A stretch of DNA of 27,171 nucleotides from NCBI GenBank assembly GCA_964422855.1, contig CAYRCS010000013.1, positions 1 through 27,171 of the forward strand, written 5' to 3'. How positions within the stretch are numbered: the stretch's first letter is position 1; each line of letters starts with the position of its first letter. Below, one piece after another: positions 19,151 to 27,171 of this stretch. Made by a program: the position numbers and the translations under genes. The notes beneath the pieces are model-generated. The model was not told where the DNA came from. It saw nothing but the letters and a program-made list of their open reading frames with translations, and searched no databases. This stretch comes from CAZEYI01 sp964422855. Its GTDB lineage: Bacteria > Patescibacteriota > Gracilibacteria > Absconditabacterales > Absconditicoccaceae.

Positions 19151-20061
19151 TATGGTGTCTCATCTAAAGCAGCCTTGAGAGCCTTATTTTGTTTCTCATC
19201 ATCAAAGGTGAGTGTAATATGTGGGTATGCCATATCAATATTGTTTTTAGGATAGGCAGCATAAATAGCTTCTCTGATGTATCCCAATGCGTAATCTGCT
19301 AAAATACCGCAGTTCGGATCAAAGAAAAATATACACTTGAGCCATATTTCACTATCTTCAAATTCTGTAATATATACTCTTGTGCTGTCTTTCTCTTTGA
19401 TGAAGTCAAAGCTATTGATGCTGTCTTTGATGACACTAATGGCTTTGCTAAGATCCGACTTATAATCTACATAGGCTGTTAATGACAATTTTATAGTTTC
19501 TTCTGCACTAAATGTCTTGATGGGAGTAGATATAAGTGTTAGATTTGGTAAGACTATTTGTCTCAGGTCTAGTGTTCTGATGATAGTATATCTGATAGTT
19601 ATTTCCTCAATTCTTCAGAAATATGTCTGATCGGCCATGATTTCTACTACATCGCCAAGTTTGAGCTCTTTGGTATACAATATCATCATACCAGCTATCA
19701 TATTGCCTAATATTTCTTTGAAGGCCAATCATACACCAAAGGATATTCATCCTATGATAAGAGCTACCTCTAATCCCATCATTTCAAATCCTATGAATAA
19801 TGCGAATATAACAGCTACATAAAATACAACACTTTGTACTAAGCTTGCTACCTTTTCCGAATGTTTTTTGTGTTCTGGGTCCGTATGTTTAAGTAGATTT
19901 TTCTTTACAATTGCTGCTATGAGGCGTCATACTAAAATCACAAGTACTACTATAAATACAGCTCCGACGAGTTTGATGATAAAGGCACTTACGTCATTGC
20001 TGAGAAAATTTATCAGTGTACTTGTGCTTTCTGGACTTACTACAGCTGTAGTTTTGTTCAT
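19150..20061 (-). CDS. MscS-family mechanosensitive channel, first of a tandem pair
   Basis: A 303-residue protein from ATG 20061. Membrane segments lie at about residues 31-52, 74-96 and 98-129. The third carries GISFGVGLAFKEILGNMIAGMMIL, the MscS pore motif, with glycines encoded by TGA. The beta domain follows with LKLGDVVEIMADQTYFGRIEEITIRYTIIRTL and VLPNLTLISTPIKTF, and the C-terminal alpha-beta region ends at TAA 19150-19152. It shares its overall plan with the downstream gene but little identity in the termini, suggesting an old duplication with possible heteromeric or specialised roles. The region upstream (20062-20247) is shared with a divergent plus-strand gene. Confidence 0.87.
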
Positions 20062-20247
20062 GGTGTATAGTGGAGAGTTAAATTGTCTTTATTATAGTAG
20101 ATTGTCCTTTATTTCTCAATAAAATGGCTTCCCATGGGTTCAGCCTGCTTGTCATATATCTCATTTGTTGTATGGTATGTCTGTATGGCTTGTGTATGCC
20201 TTTTGTTTTACTAGTATGGTGATGTTTTATTATCCTCATTATCGTAT

Positions 20248-21651
20248 ATGAAAAAAGTTTCGCTTCCTACCTATATTATATCTCTTATTGCTGTTGTATT
20301 TCTTAGTTTTGTCGTCTATATGAATATAGATAATATATCCGATATGCGATGATCCTCCAGCACTGGAGATATTGCTGCTTTAGAGCTTGAACTATGAGAT
20401 CAGGTATATTTTACTGGAGCCATCTTTGCTGATGGAGATCTAGTTACTCATACTCATACTTTGGTTATGGCCGACGGATCTATCGTAGGGCTTAAGAGTT
20501 CTGCTCGTCCTTTGACGAGTTTGCTGGGCACTGTTTGAGTAACATGAGTAGTAGATTCTCTCTATGCAAACCTATATATCATATCTGTATCTCAAATTGC
20601 TGTGCTTGCTGATGATTCTGCTATGCAAACTGGGCAGGAATATACTGGATCTGCACAATATTATCCTCAAGCAGGTTTGTATGTCGATGAAGATACTATT
20701 TGATTATATGGCAACCCTGAATTATTGGATGGCAAACTATTATTCCAATCTAATGGGGCTAGTTATGTTATTGATTATTTTGTTTGTCAAAAGGGCGTGG
20801 AATGACAGGATTGCGATACTCTACAAAACAATTTTTCACAAGCTTCAAGCCAATCGTATGCTAATGCTGATGGGGTAACTTTATATAAAATGTATGAGGC
20901 TAATGCCTGGTTTGCTCGTACAGAATTGTTTGGTTATTTCTTTAATGATATGCCTGTAGATACGGTTCTAGATCTTCACAAACATATCCGTTATGTGACT
21001 GTTGCTGGTATCAAAAAAATATATGCCCGTTTGTGTACTAATATAGATCAAAGCATCAAACAATTGGCTTGAATAACTCTCAAGCTGCAGCCACAACTTA
21101 TACAAGCTACAGTTACTGGTTCTGGTAGTCAGGGTCAGAGCGTGCAGTGTCTTATAGATGTGGATTATAGATTGCCATATAAGTGAACGATGAATGCATT
21201 TACTGTCTTGAATGCGGCTGTCCCTCCTACAACAGAAGTTGCCGTTACTCCTCCTGTTTCGGAAACAAAACCAACAAAGACTGTCGATGTCATGAAACCA
21301 AGCGTTTCTCAGTTTGCTCTTAAGCCAGAAAAATGATTGATCTATACATCTAGTAGAGGATATACTCTCAAATTTCCTAGTCCAAATATATCCTATAGAA
21401 CTGCATTGGAAAGCAATGATCTTGGAGTAGCTGGCACAAAATGTAGTGCAGTTATAAAGGTCAGCGCATATGCAAATAAGGATACAGTAGAGACAAATCC
21501 TAGTATACGTATATGGGAATGTTCTGCTGTAGGGAAAGTAGATACGTCTACAACTGTACAATATGCTCTATGAAAAATTATTTTTGTTGTACAGGTTTTG
21601 GATCCGGCTTGGGTTAGCTTTGCTCAGAACTTGGAATTTACCGAGTTGTAG
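20248..21651 (+). CDS. Membrane-anchored extracytoplasmic protein, unknown function
   Basis: A 467-residue protein from ATG 20248 to TAG 21649-21651, with about ten TGA glycines. A basic start (MKKVSLPTYI) and hydrophobic segment (about residues 8-26) form an N-terminal signal anchor. The rest is hydrophilic and rich in Ser/Thr/Asp, with few cysteines (about four). A short beta-rich domain (YFTGAIFADGDLVTHTHT, VMADGSIVGLKSSARPL) is followed by a mixed region with FFNDMPVDTVLDLHKHIRYV, a proline/threonine linker (about residues 329-348, VPPTTEVAVTPP) and a C-terminal beta-rich part ending in FVVQVLDPAWVSF. Two cysteines (GTKCSAV, IWECSAV) in the C-terminal part could form a disulfide. I do not recognise the family. 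A strong hairpin terminator follows the stop. Confidence 0.75.
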
Positions 21652-21682
21652 TATCAGTTAAATATATGTAGTTTATAACAAA

Positions 21683-21708
21683 AAAAGGCAGGGGATTCCC
21701 CTGCCTTT
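21683..21708. terminator. Bidirectional intrinsic terminator
   Basis: AAAAGGCAGGGGA and TCCCCTGCCTTTT form a near-perfect G/C-rich stem with A and T tracts on its two sides, so it can end transcription in both directions. It lies 31 bases after the plus-strand gene ending at 21651 and just past the 3' end of the minus-strand gene at 21719. Confidence 0.92.
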
Positions 21709-21718
21709 TCTTTGAAAA

Positions 21719-21904
21719 TTAAATGTTCATGGACTCTTTTTTAAGTGCCCATGTAGCTACTGGTACGCAGGCCAGTGCATACATGCAAGCAATTCCTAAC
21801 TGCCCTCTTTTTGGCATTCCCATTGCTTCCAATAAGAAGTAGAGCAGTACTGCTACTCCTATAGCCACTACTAGAGTGATTAGTACTTTTTTCCGTGTTT
21901 TCAT
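21719..21904 (-). CDS. Tiny two-helix membrane protein, unknown function (61 aa)
   Basis: Complete ORF from ATG 21904 to TAA 21719-21721. The sequence starts MKTRKKVLITLVVAIG, giving a positive-inside first membrane helix (about residues 7-26), then GMPKRGQ as a loop, then a second helix (about 36-53, CMYALACVPVATWAL), ending KKESMNI. It resembles small two-helix membrane proteins with no assigned role. Unlike the surrounding genes it has a consensus promoter, an AAAGG Shine-Dalgarno-like motif 7 bases before ATG, a strong terminator and no TGA among its glycines (GGA/GGG), which sets it apart in style. The function cannot be inferred. Confidence 0.7.
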   Translation of the reverse strand: MKTRKKVLITLVVAIGVAVLLYFLLEAMGMPKRGQLGIACMYALACVPVATWALKKESMNI

Positions 21905-21933
21905 GGCTTAGCCTTTTGTTAGTGTGGACTGTG

Positions 21934-21961
21934 ATTTTAATTATCTGATGCGAAATGTCAA
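21934..21961 (-). promoter_or_regulatory. Strong promoter for the 61-aa membrane protein gene
   Basis: On the minus strand TTGACA (21961-21956) and TAAAAT (21939-21934) are 16 bases apart, giving a leader of about 25 bases to the ATG at 21904, with AAAGG in between. This is the best sigma70-like match in the window. Confidence 0.6.
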
Positions 21962-21985
21962 TCTATGTGCTGTTGTGTGATATGT

Positions 21986-22867
21986 TTATTGTTCCGTTTC
22001 CTCTGCCAAAATACGTTCGAAAGCTTTGTATCGATATATCACAAAAAATGCTTCTATGATAGCGTTTATATATGTTGTTAGGACAAAAAGTCAGAATATT
22101 ATGATGGCTAGTACTGTGCCAAATATCCCTGAATCTAATATATTCAGGATGCTTGCGAAATACATAAATAACACAGGAATACCAACTACCACGATAAGGT
22201 TAATAAAGAATCTAACAATTAATAATATTTCTAAAAATACAAATTTTATAGTAGTTCCTAGGTTGGTGAGAGCTAATGATCAGCTACGTTTGATGGCGTC
22301 TGTTACACTGCTGCCTTCTATAATAATGCTGTATTTGCTATATGGTCGTAATATAGCCACTACCAGTATGCAAAATCCCCATATGCCAAACAATATTTGT
22401 ATAAATACGCTATCCACAATATTGAGCATAAATATCCTGATAACTAGTATGATATAGGTAGTTACTGAAAACGATGAAGATAAGGCACCATACTCAAACA
22501 TAGGAAAAAACTCATTTGTTCCTTTCCCTAAGGCAGATGATATGCTGTTTTTCTTGTCTTTGATGTAATAAATCAACGATGCTTGTCATATAGGCTCTAT
22601 CAAGAAATACCCTATCCCTAGTACTATTATGATAATTATAAGTATAGATACTATGTTATACTGAGAAAATCGATTGAGTATAAATCAGATTGCTTCTCCC
22701 ATAGGTACTCATCTAGAAAACCTTGCAACCATAAGATTGTTTAAATTTAGTACCAGGAGAAGTATAATAACTGCCGAATGACAAAAAGATGTAATGAACG
22801 ATAGTCTTATGATTTTATGATCATTTATGATGTATTGTAATGCTTCGTTGATAAGTGATCTCGTCAT
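21986..22867 (-). CDS. Polytopic membrane protein, unknown function
   Basis: A 293-residue protein from ATG 22867 to TAA 21986-21988 with TGA glycines (including FSRG-V, EAIG-F, EPIG-Q, RSG-S). It has roughly five to six strongly hydrophobic segments: about residues 28-48, 65-88, 124-145, 150-170, 210-240 and 250-275. Loops carry YYIKDKKNSISSALGKGTNEFFPMFEYG and an ending AFERILAEETEQ. The layout (helix pairs around a cytoplasmic helix with a conserved Gly-Lys-Gly) is like broad families of CPR membrane proteins of unknown function. An in-frame TTG 57 bases upstream could extend it, but the ATG is preferred. A possible link with the adjacent tiny membrane gene is only positional. Confidence 0.7.
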
Positions 22868-22940
22868 ATGACGATGCAGAATTAAACTTACCTCTAAGGA
22901 TACTAAAATGCTGTCTAGACACAAGTATAAAATATTTTGG

Positions 22941-22968
22941 TTGCAAGCATTGTGTAAAATGTTATAGT
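22941..22968 (+). promoter_or_regulatory. Candidate promoter for the Pro/Ser/Thr-rich anchored protein
   Basis: TTGCAA (22941-22946) and TATAGT (22963-22968) with a 16-base spacer, about 32 bases before the ATG at 23001. It lies in the divergent gap between this gene and the polytopic membrane gene on the minus strand. Confidence 0.45.
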
Positions 22969-23000
22969 ACCAAGTGTATTTTATAGTTTGTCAGCTTGGT

Positions 23001-23405
23001 ATGATCAGAAGGCTTATCACATTGCTTGTATTGATATGATTGGTGTATATGGGGTATCGTATTGTCGATCCTGTTGGTGCTCAAGCATTGTTACTGAGGG
23101 TTCAATCTCGATTTTCTTCTGATGAGCCAATAACTCCGATTGTTGTAGCTCCTACGCCTACGACTGTCGTTATCTCAACATGAATACAGGCGGATACATG
23201 ATTGGTAAATACTGGTAATATACCACCTTCTGTTGTTCTAGAAGAAGAGAAGCCGGTTTCTCCTAGTACTGGAACAAGTACTCCGTCCAATCCTCCTGCA
23301 AGTCGTCCTCCTGTACAATCTCAGCCACGTCCTACAAATTCATCTTCTCTTTCTGATCAAGATATGAAGGATTTGCAGCGTTTACTCAATGCTATCGTTG
23401 AATAA
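23001..23405 (+). CDS. Membrane-anchored Pro/Ser/Thr-rich protein, unknown function
   Basis: A 134-residue protein, ATG 23001 to TAA 23403-23405, with three TGA glycines (LVLIG, STG, DTG). The N-terminus MIRRLITLLVLIG-LVYMGY is a basic-then-hydrophobic signal anchor (about residues 3-20). The central and C-terminal region is disordered and rich in Pro, Ser, Thr and Val (PTPTTVV, STGTSTPSNPPASRPP), ending with a short hydrophilic helix SDQDMKDLQRLLNAIVE. Such low-complexity spacers often tether or extend surface proteins. gatA follows after 24 bases in the same direction, so the two are probably cotranscribed. I do not recognise the family. Confidence 0.7.
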
Positions 23406-23429
23406 TTTATATTTCCTCTCTATCGTATT

Positions 23430-24842
23430 ATGTCTGCTTTGACTCTCCAAGACTATATTAGTGGTGTACAGAATAAAACCATAGACCCAAAGCAATACTT
23501 GGCTGAAGTTTTGTCGAAAATAGAAGGCAGTCCACTCAATGCTTTTGTCAGACTGCATCCTGATTATGCTTCTTCTCATATAGAAAATGTAGGTTCTCTC
23601 CCATTGGCTGGAGCGCCTATTGCTATAAAAGATAATATTTTAACGACTGGATACATATCAAGTTGCGGTTCACATATGCTTGAAAAGTATGTTTCTCCCT
23701 ATAGTGCTACTTGTTTTGAACGCTTGGAAAAAGCGGGAGGGATTATGGTAGGTAAGACTAATATGGATGAATTTGCTATGGGGACAACCAATGAGAACTC
23801 AGCATTTTGACCAGTTCAGAGTCCTTATGGAACAAATAGAGTAGCATGATGATCATCGTGATGATCTGCCGCAGCTGTTGGAGCTGATCTTGTGTTGGCA
23901 GCATTGGGTACTGATACTGGTGGAAGCGTGCGTTTGCCAGCTGCTTTCTGTGGAGTAGTAGGTATGAAGCCAACCTATGGTAGAATTTCCAGATACGGCG
24001 TCCAAGCTATGGCTGCATCGTTAAATCAAGTTGGGATTATCACCAAAATCGTCGATGATGCTGTACTTTTGTTGTCTACTATCAGCGGATATGATCCTGC
24101 TGATGCTCAGAGTCATCTGGAATCATGAAATACAACAGATTGGGCAAAAGATTCGTATGATCCAACAAAATTTCGTGTAGCAATTCCTAAAGAGTTTCTT
24201 GTTCAAGGACTTGATCCAGCCATCAAAAAACGCCTTGTGGATTGTGTAGCAAAACTAAAGGAAAAATGAGTTACTGTGGATGAAGTATCTCTTCCCTTGC
24301 TTGATTATGTGGTGCCTATATACTATACTATCTGTCCTGCAGAAGTGAGTAGTGATCTAGCGAGATTTGATGGTATCAGATTTGGTTTGCAAAAGGATAT
24401 GAATGATTTCTCTTCACTCTTGGATTATTATGACGATATAAGATCTGCATGATTTGGAGAGGAGGTTAAAAGAAGAATATTATTGGGGACATATGTATTG
24501 AGCTCTGCACATTACGAATGATTGTATCTCAAAGCTCAGACAGCAAGAGATGTTTTGAAAAAATCGCTGACGGAATTATATAAAAATTATGATGTAGTTT
24601 TGTCGCCTACAAGTCCTGAACTTGCTTGGACTATATGACAAAAATCTAGTGATCCATTGGCTATGTATTTAGCTGATCTGTATACTATACCTGCAAATTT
24701 GTGTGGATTGCCTGCGATGTCTGTGCCCGCTGGATTTATCGATCAGGATGGAGAACAATTGGCTGTTTGATTGCATATCATGACTGATGCATGGCAAGAA
24801 GGGAAGCTCTTTGCTTTTGGAAGATTATTGGAAAAATTATAA
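23430..24842 (+). CDS. gatA: Aspartyl/glutamyl-tRNA amidotransferase subunit A
   Basis: GatA releases ammonia from glutamine for the GatCAB complex, which converts Glu-tRNA(Gln) to Gln-tRNA(Gln) (and Asp-tRNA(Asn) in some organisms). The 470-residue frame has about eleven TGA glycines. The amidase signature GGSSGGS (residues 140-146) is written with TGA at four of its glycines (23847-23864). The Lys-cisSer-Ser triad is intact: K67 in AIKDNI, S142 in the signature and S166 in DTGGSVRLPA, spaced exactly as K79-S154-S178 in S. aureus GatA. KTNMDEFAMG and VGMKPTYGRISRYG are further hallmarks. gatB and gatC are not adjacent, so the complex must be encoded elsewhere too. Length is normal (about 470-490). 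Confidence 0.96.
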
Positions 24843-24936
24843 TCGGCTTACATAGTGGTTTGTTTTTCATATCTTTTTTGTACAGTGATAAAATATTGCT
24901 TTAGGACACGGGTTTTATGTATATATGAAATAAGGT

Positions 24937-25962
24937 ATGGATAGTATATCTCAGTGAGTTTTGTGAGCTGGTGTGGCTGGCTTGATAGGATGAAAAAAAT
25001 TGGGTAAAAAAGCATATCGATGGGGGATTGCATTAGGTACTATACCAGATCTAGATGTCTTTGTAGGTCCATGGCTATATAGTGATCCTATGCAAGCTAT
25101 GTTTTTCCATAGATGACCGACACATTCTTTGTTGTTTGCTTTTGTGGTAGCGCCTATTGTCGCATATCTTATCAACAAGATCCATAAGTGAGATAAAGCA
25201 TCTCGATGGACTTGGACTTTGGTAGCATTTGGGGCTATCGTTACACATCCTTTGTTGGATTCTCTAACCAATTATGGTACAAGATTGTTGTGGCCATTTA
25301 CTGATGCTGCCTATAGTCTCAATAGTGTATTTATTGTCGATCCACTCTATACTGTTCCGTTTTTGATCTTAGTGATTGTAGCCTTGTGTATCAAAGATCG
25401 TTTGCGTGCTTGGAAAGTTAATATGTGGGGAGTTGTGATCAGCACTTTGTATCTTGCTTTTGGCATTATATTGAAATTTGCTTTTATCAATCCAGCTTTT
25501 GTAGAAGCTGAAGCTACACAAAATATTGTTGCAGAGAGATCATTTACTACACCTGAAGCTCTGCAGTTATTGCTCTGGAGAAAGGTGATGGTGACTGATA
25601 CGGATTTTATTCAAGGATGGTATAGTGTTTTGGATAGTCACAAAAATATTGCCTATGTTAGTGTACCTAGAATGACACAGTTGCTCGATCCCTATCGTGA
25701 TGATACTAAGGTACAAAAATTGCTGGATAAGTCAGAATGATATTATCTCGTAAGACCACGTGCAGAATGAGGTGTGTTTCTTGCTGATGTGCGCTTTGGT
25801 GGACTCAATGGTTGGGCTAGTACAGGCCAGGACTATGCTTTTGGTTATAGTATCTATGAGAGAGATTGACAGATTATCATCTGAGATCGTGGTCGATGAA
25901 GTGGCAGAAATATAGATGATAATACTTTTGGTTTGTTGTTTGATAGAATAGGAGGGATATAA
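24937..25962 (+). CDS. YdjM/YbcI-type membrane-bound metal-dependent hydrolase
   Basis: A 341-residue protein, ATG 24937 to TAA 25960-25962, with about ten TGA glycines. N-terminal motifs match the LexA-binding inner-membrane hydrolase family (PF04307-like): GTIPDLD (D38, D40), FHRG-PTHS (H58, H63) and HPLLDSLTNYGTRLLWPF (H104, D108). These His/Asp residues resemble a metal site, and the enzymes are thought to act on phospho-ester substrates at the membrane, but the substrate is unknown. Hydrophobic segments occur at about residues 64-80, 92-105, 133-150 and 160-180. The C-terminal ~130 residues are soluble (WRKVMVTDTDFIQGWYSVLD) and lie outside the core. The stop is three bases before an alternative start of the next gene. 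Confidence 0.85.
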
Positions 25963-26033
25963 TTATGTATACCAAAGTACTTTCGAAATCATATATTGTT
26001 GATGTATCGCATTTTTATCATGTATGTTTCACT

Positions 26034-26936
26034 ATGGACAAACAGTCAAATGCAAAAGATTTTTTTATCAATCTAGGTGCTATTGTTTGATTATATACTG
26101 TGGTGTATAGTCTTGTAGATCTCTTGTTTACTGTCATCAATAAAGCTTATCCACAAATTAGTAATGGATATGATTATGCCGTTAGTCAGTCTATCAGTTG
26201 GCCAGTAGCTATTCTTATTGTTTTCTTTCCTATTTTTATACTTCTGATGTGGTTGTTGGAAAAAGAATATAAAAAATTTCCTGAGAAGCAAAATACTGGT
26301 GTCCATAGATGGCTTACGTATATAACTCTCTTTATATCTGGGCTTGTGATTGCTTGAAATCTTATCACAGTCTTGTACTACTTTATCGATGGGCAAGAAT
26401 TAACTACAGGGTTTCTGTTAAAGGTTTTGGTTCTTCTTATCGTAGCAGTCGGCATATTTAGCTATTATCTCTCTGATACAAGAGGTACACTTACTCCAAA
26501 GATAAGAAATATCTATAGAGCGATTGCATCTGTTGTGGTTTTATGATCTATCGTATGGTGATTTGTGGTTTTGGGTTCGCCTGCGACACAGAGACTCTAC
26601 AAATATGATGATCAAAAGGTCAATGACTTGATGAATATCAACAATGAAATTACAAATCACTATTCTATGAACGGAGTCTTGCCAAATACCTTGGCTGATA
26701 TAACTGTACAATATTATATTTCTCTCAATGATGCGCAGACACAAAAGCCATATGAATATGAAAAATTAACTGCGACTACATACAATCTCTGTGCTGAATT
26801 CAATAAATCTACCAATGACAAAACTGGATCAACAACAACTCCTTCTTACTATGGTATGAGTTGGTTGCATGATGAAGGTAGATATTGTTTTAAGCAAACT
26901 ATTAACCCAAACATGTATGCTAAGCCAGTGAGATAG
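26034..26936 (+). CDS. DUF5671-like membrane protein with extracytoplasmic C-terminus
   Basis: A 300-residue protein ending at TAG 26934-26936, with four or five TGA glycines. The N-terminal half holds about four membrane helices (residues about 12-32, 52-74, 90-116, 123-142, and another near 158-178) and opens with KDFFINLGAIVGLYTVVYSLVDL, a pattern I associate with the DUF5671 family of small CPR membrane proteins. The C-terminal ~120 residues are soluble: KVNDLMNINNEITNHYSMNGVLPNTLADI is reminiscent of pilin-like or periplasmic modules, followed by KPYEYEKLTATTYNLCAEFN and one more cysteine (YCFKQ). The ATG at 26034 is preferred. An in-frame ATG at 25965, three bases after the previous stop, would add 23 residues. 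Confidence 0.7.
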
Positions 26937-26962
26937 AGTATAGGAAAATTTCATATAAAGAG

Positions 26963-26993
26963 AAAAGTCCCCCTGAATTTCAGGAGGACTTTT
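26963..26993. terminator. Bidirectional intrinsic terminator
   Basis: AAAAGTCCCCCTG and CAGGAGGACTTTT pair around an AATTT loop with one mismatch, flanked by A and T tracts. It sits between the stop of the plus-strand gene (26936) and that of the minus-strand gene (27010), serving both. Confidence 0.92.
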
Positions 26994-27009
26994 CATTAGG
27001 TTTGCAGAC

Positions 27010-27171
27010 CTATTGGATGATGATTAGTTTGTTAACTATCACATCACCGCTGGCTATTTGCACCGTGTAAGTGCCGGGGCTTATACCGGAGGTATTGATG
27101 ATATATTGATCATCATTGGTCTTGGCGTGAAACACGCTTTGGCCAGTGATGTTTTTCACATCAATATTAAC
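27010..27171 (-). CDS. C-terminus of a secreted protein with T9SS type A-like sorting domain (partial)
   Basis: Only the last 53 codons are in the window, read from the right edge to TAG 27010-27012. The peptide VKNITGQSVFHAKTND, then INTSGISPGTYTVQIASGD and VNKLIIIQ, matches the type IX secretion C-terminal sorting domain pattern (G-x-hydrophobic turn, xxLSGLxPGxYxVxVxxG, KxxxK-hydrophobic end). Such domains direct proteins through the Por/type IX machinery in Bacteroidetes. All four glycines are GGC/GGT, none TGA, and the segment uses more GC-rich codons than neighbouring accessory genes. Whether this organism has type IX secretion cannot be seen here; the domain might also be an immunoglobulin-like fold of another kind. 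Confidence 0.6.
   Translation of the reverse strand, partial: VNIDVKNITGQSVFHAKTNDDQYIINTSGISPGTYTVQIASGDVIVNKLIIIQ

Noticed and set aside
20124..20321. A short Cys-rich hydrophobic plus-strand ORF (table 25) in the gap between the MscS pair and the anchored protein
   Set aside because: It overlaps the start of the clearly better 20248 gene in another frame, has odd composition with runs of Cys and Tyr, and has no conserved motif.
25965..26033. Upstream ATG for the DUF5671-like gene
   Set aside because: It would add 23 polar residues before the first membrane helix, not usual for the family; kept only as an alternative.

Overview
The window comes from a bacterium that reads UGA as glycine (translation table 25). 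This points to the candidate phyla Absconditabacteria (SR1) or Gracilibacteria within the CPR/Patescibacteria. The proof is internal. RpoB, RpoC, GatA, S2, L10 and NusB are intact only if in-frame TGA is read through, and those TGAs fall on family-invariant glycines. Examples are the GGSSGGS amidase motif of GatA, with four TGAs in a row of seven codons, and MPWEG-YNYEDA and LNSLG-VISRMNIG in RpoB. Every gene whose 3' end is in the window ends in TAA or TAG. The DNA is AT-rich, arginine is mostly AGA, and Shine-Dalgarno motifs are nearly absent. I see no rRNA, tRNA, CRISPR array or insertion sequence.

Left edge (1-4383): a very large secreted protein of unknown function on the minus strand (C-terminus beyond the edge), a small basic protein on the plus strand, and a HAD-family nucleotidase on the minus strand whose stop codon overlaps that of the small gene.

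Centre (4384-18309): one long plus-strand information-processing cluster. After a ~310-base structured leader come rplJ (L10), rplL (L7/L12), rpsB (S2), a small membrane protein, tsf (EF-Ts), an rpsF-rpsR gene fusion (S6 joined in frame to S18), rpmH (L34), rpoB, rpoC, rpmA (L27), rpmF (L32), nusB and a clamp-loader delta-prime-like gene (holB). It joins genes that normally sit in several separate operons. The S6-S18 fusion is the most striking item: these two proteins are direct neighbours in the 30S platform. L10 carries a long acidic Ala/Pro/Glu tail, and RpoB carries a basic Lys/Ala/Pro head.

Right part (18302-27171): an envelope-related region. It has two tandem MscS-type channels on the minus strand, an anchored extracytoplasmic protein of unknown function, a tiny two-helix membrane protein, a polytopic membrane protein, a Pro/Ser/Thr-rich anchored protein, gatA (Glu-tRNA amidotransferase A), a YdjM-like membrane metal-dependent hydrolase, a DUF5671-like membrane protein, and at the edge the C-terminus of a protein ending in what looks like a type IX secretion sorting domain. 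Strong hairpin terminators occur at two of the four convergent junctions.
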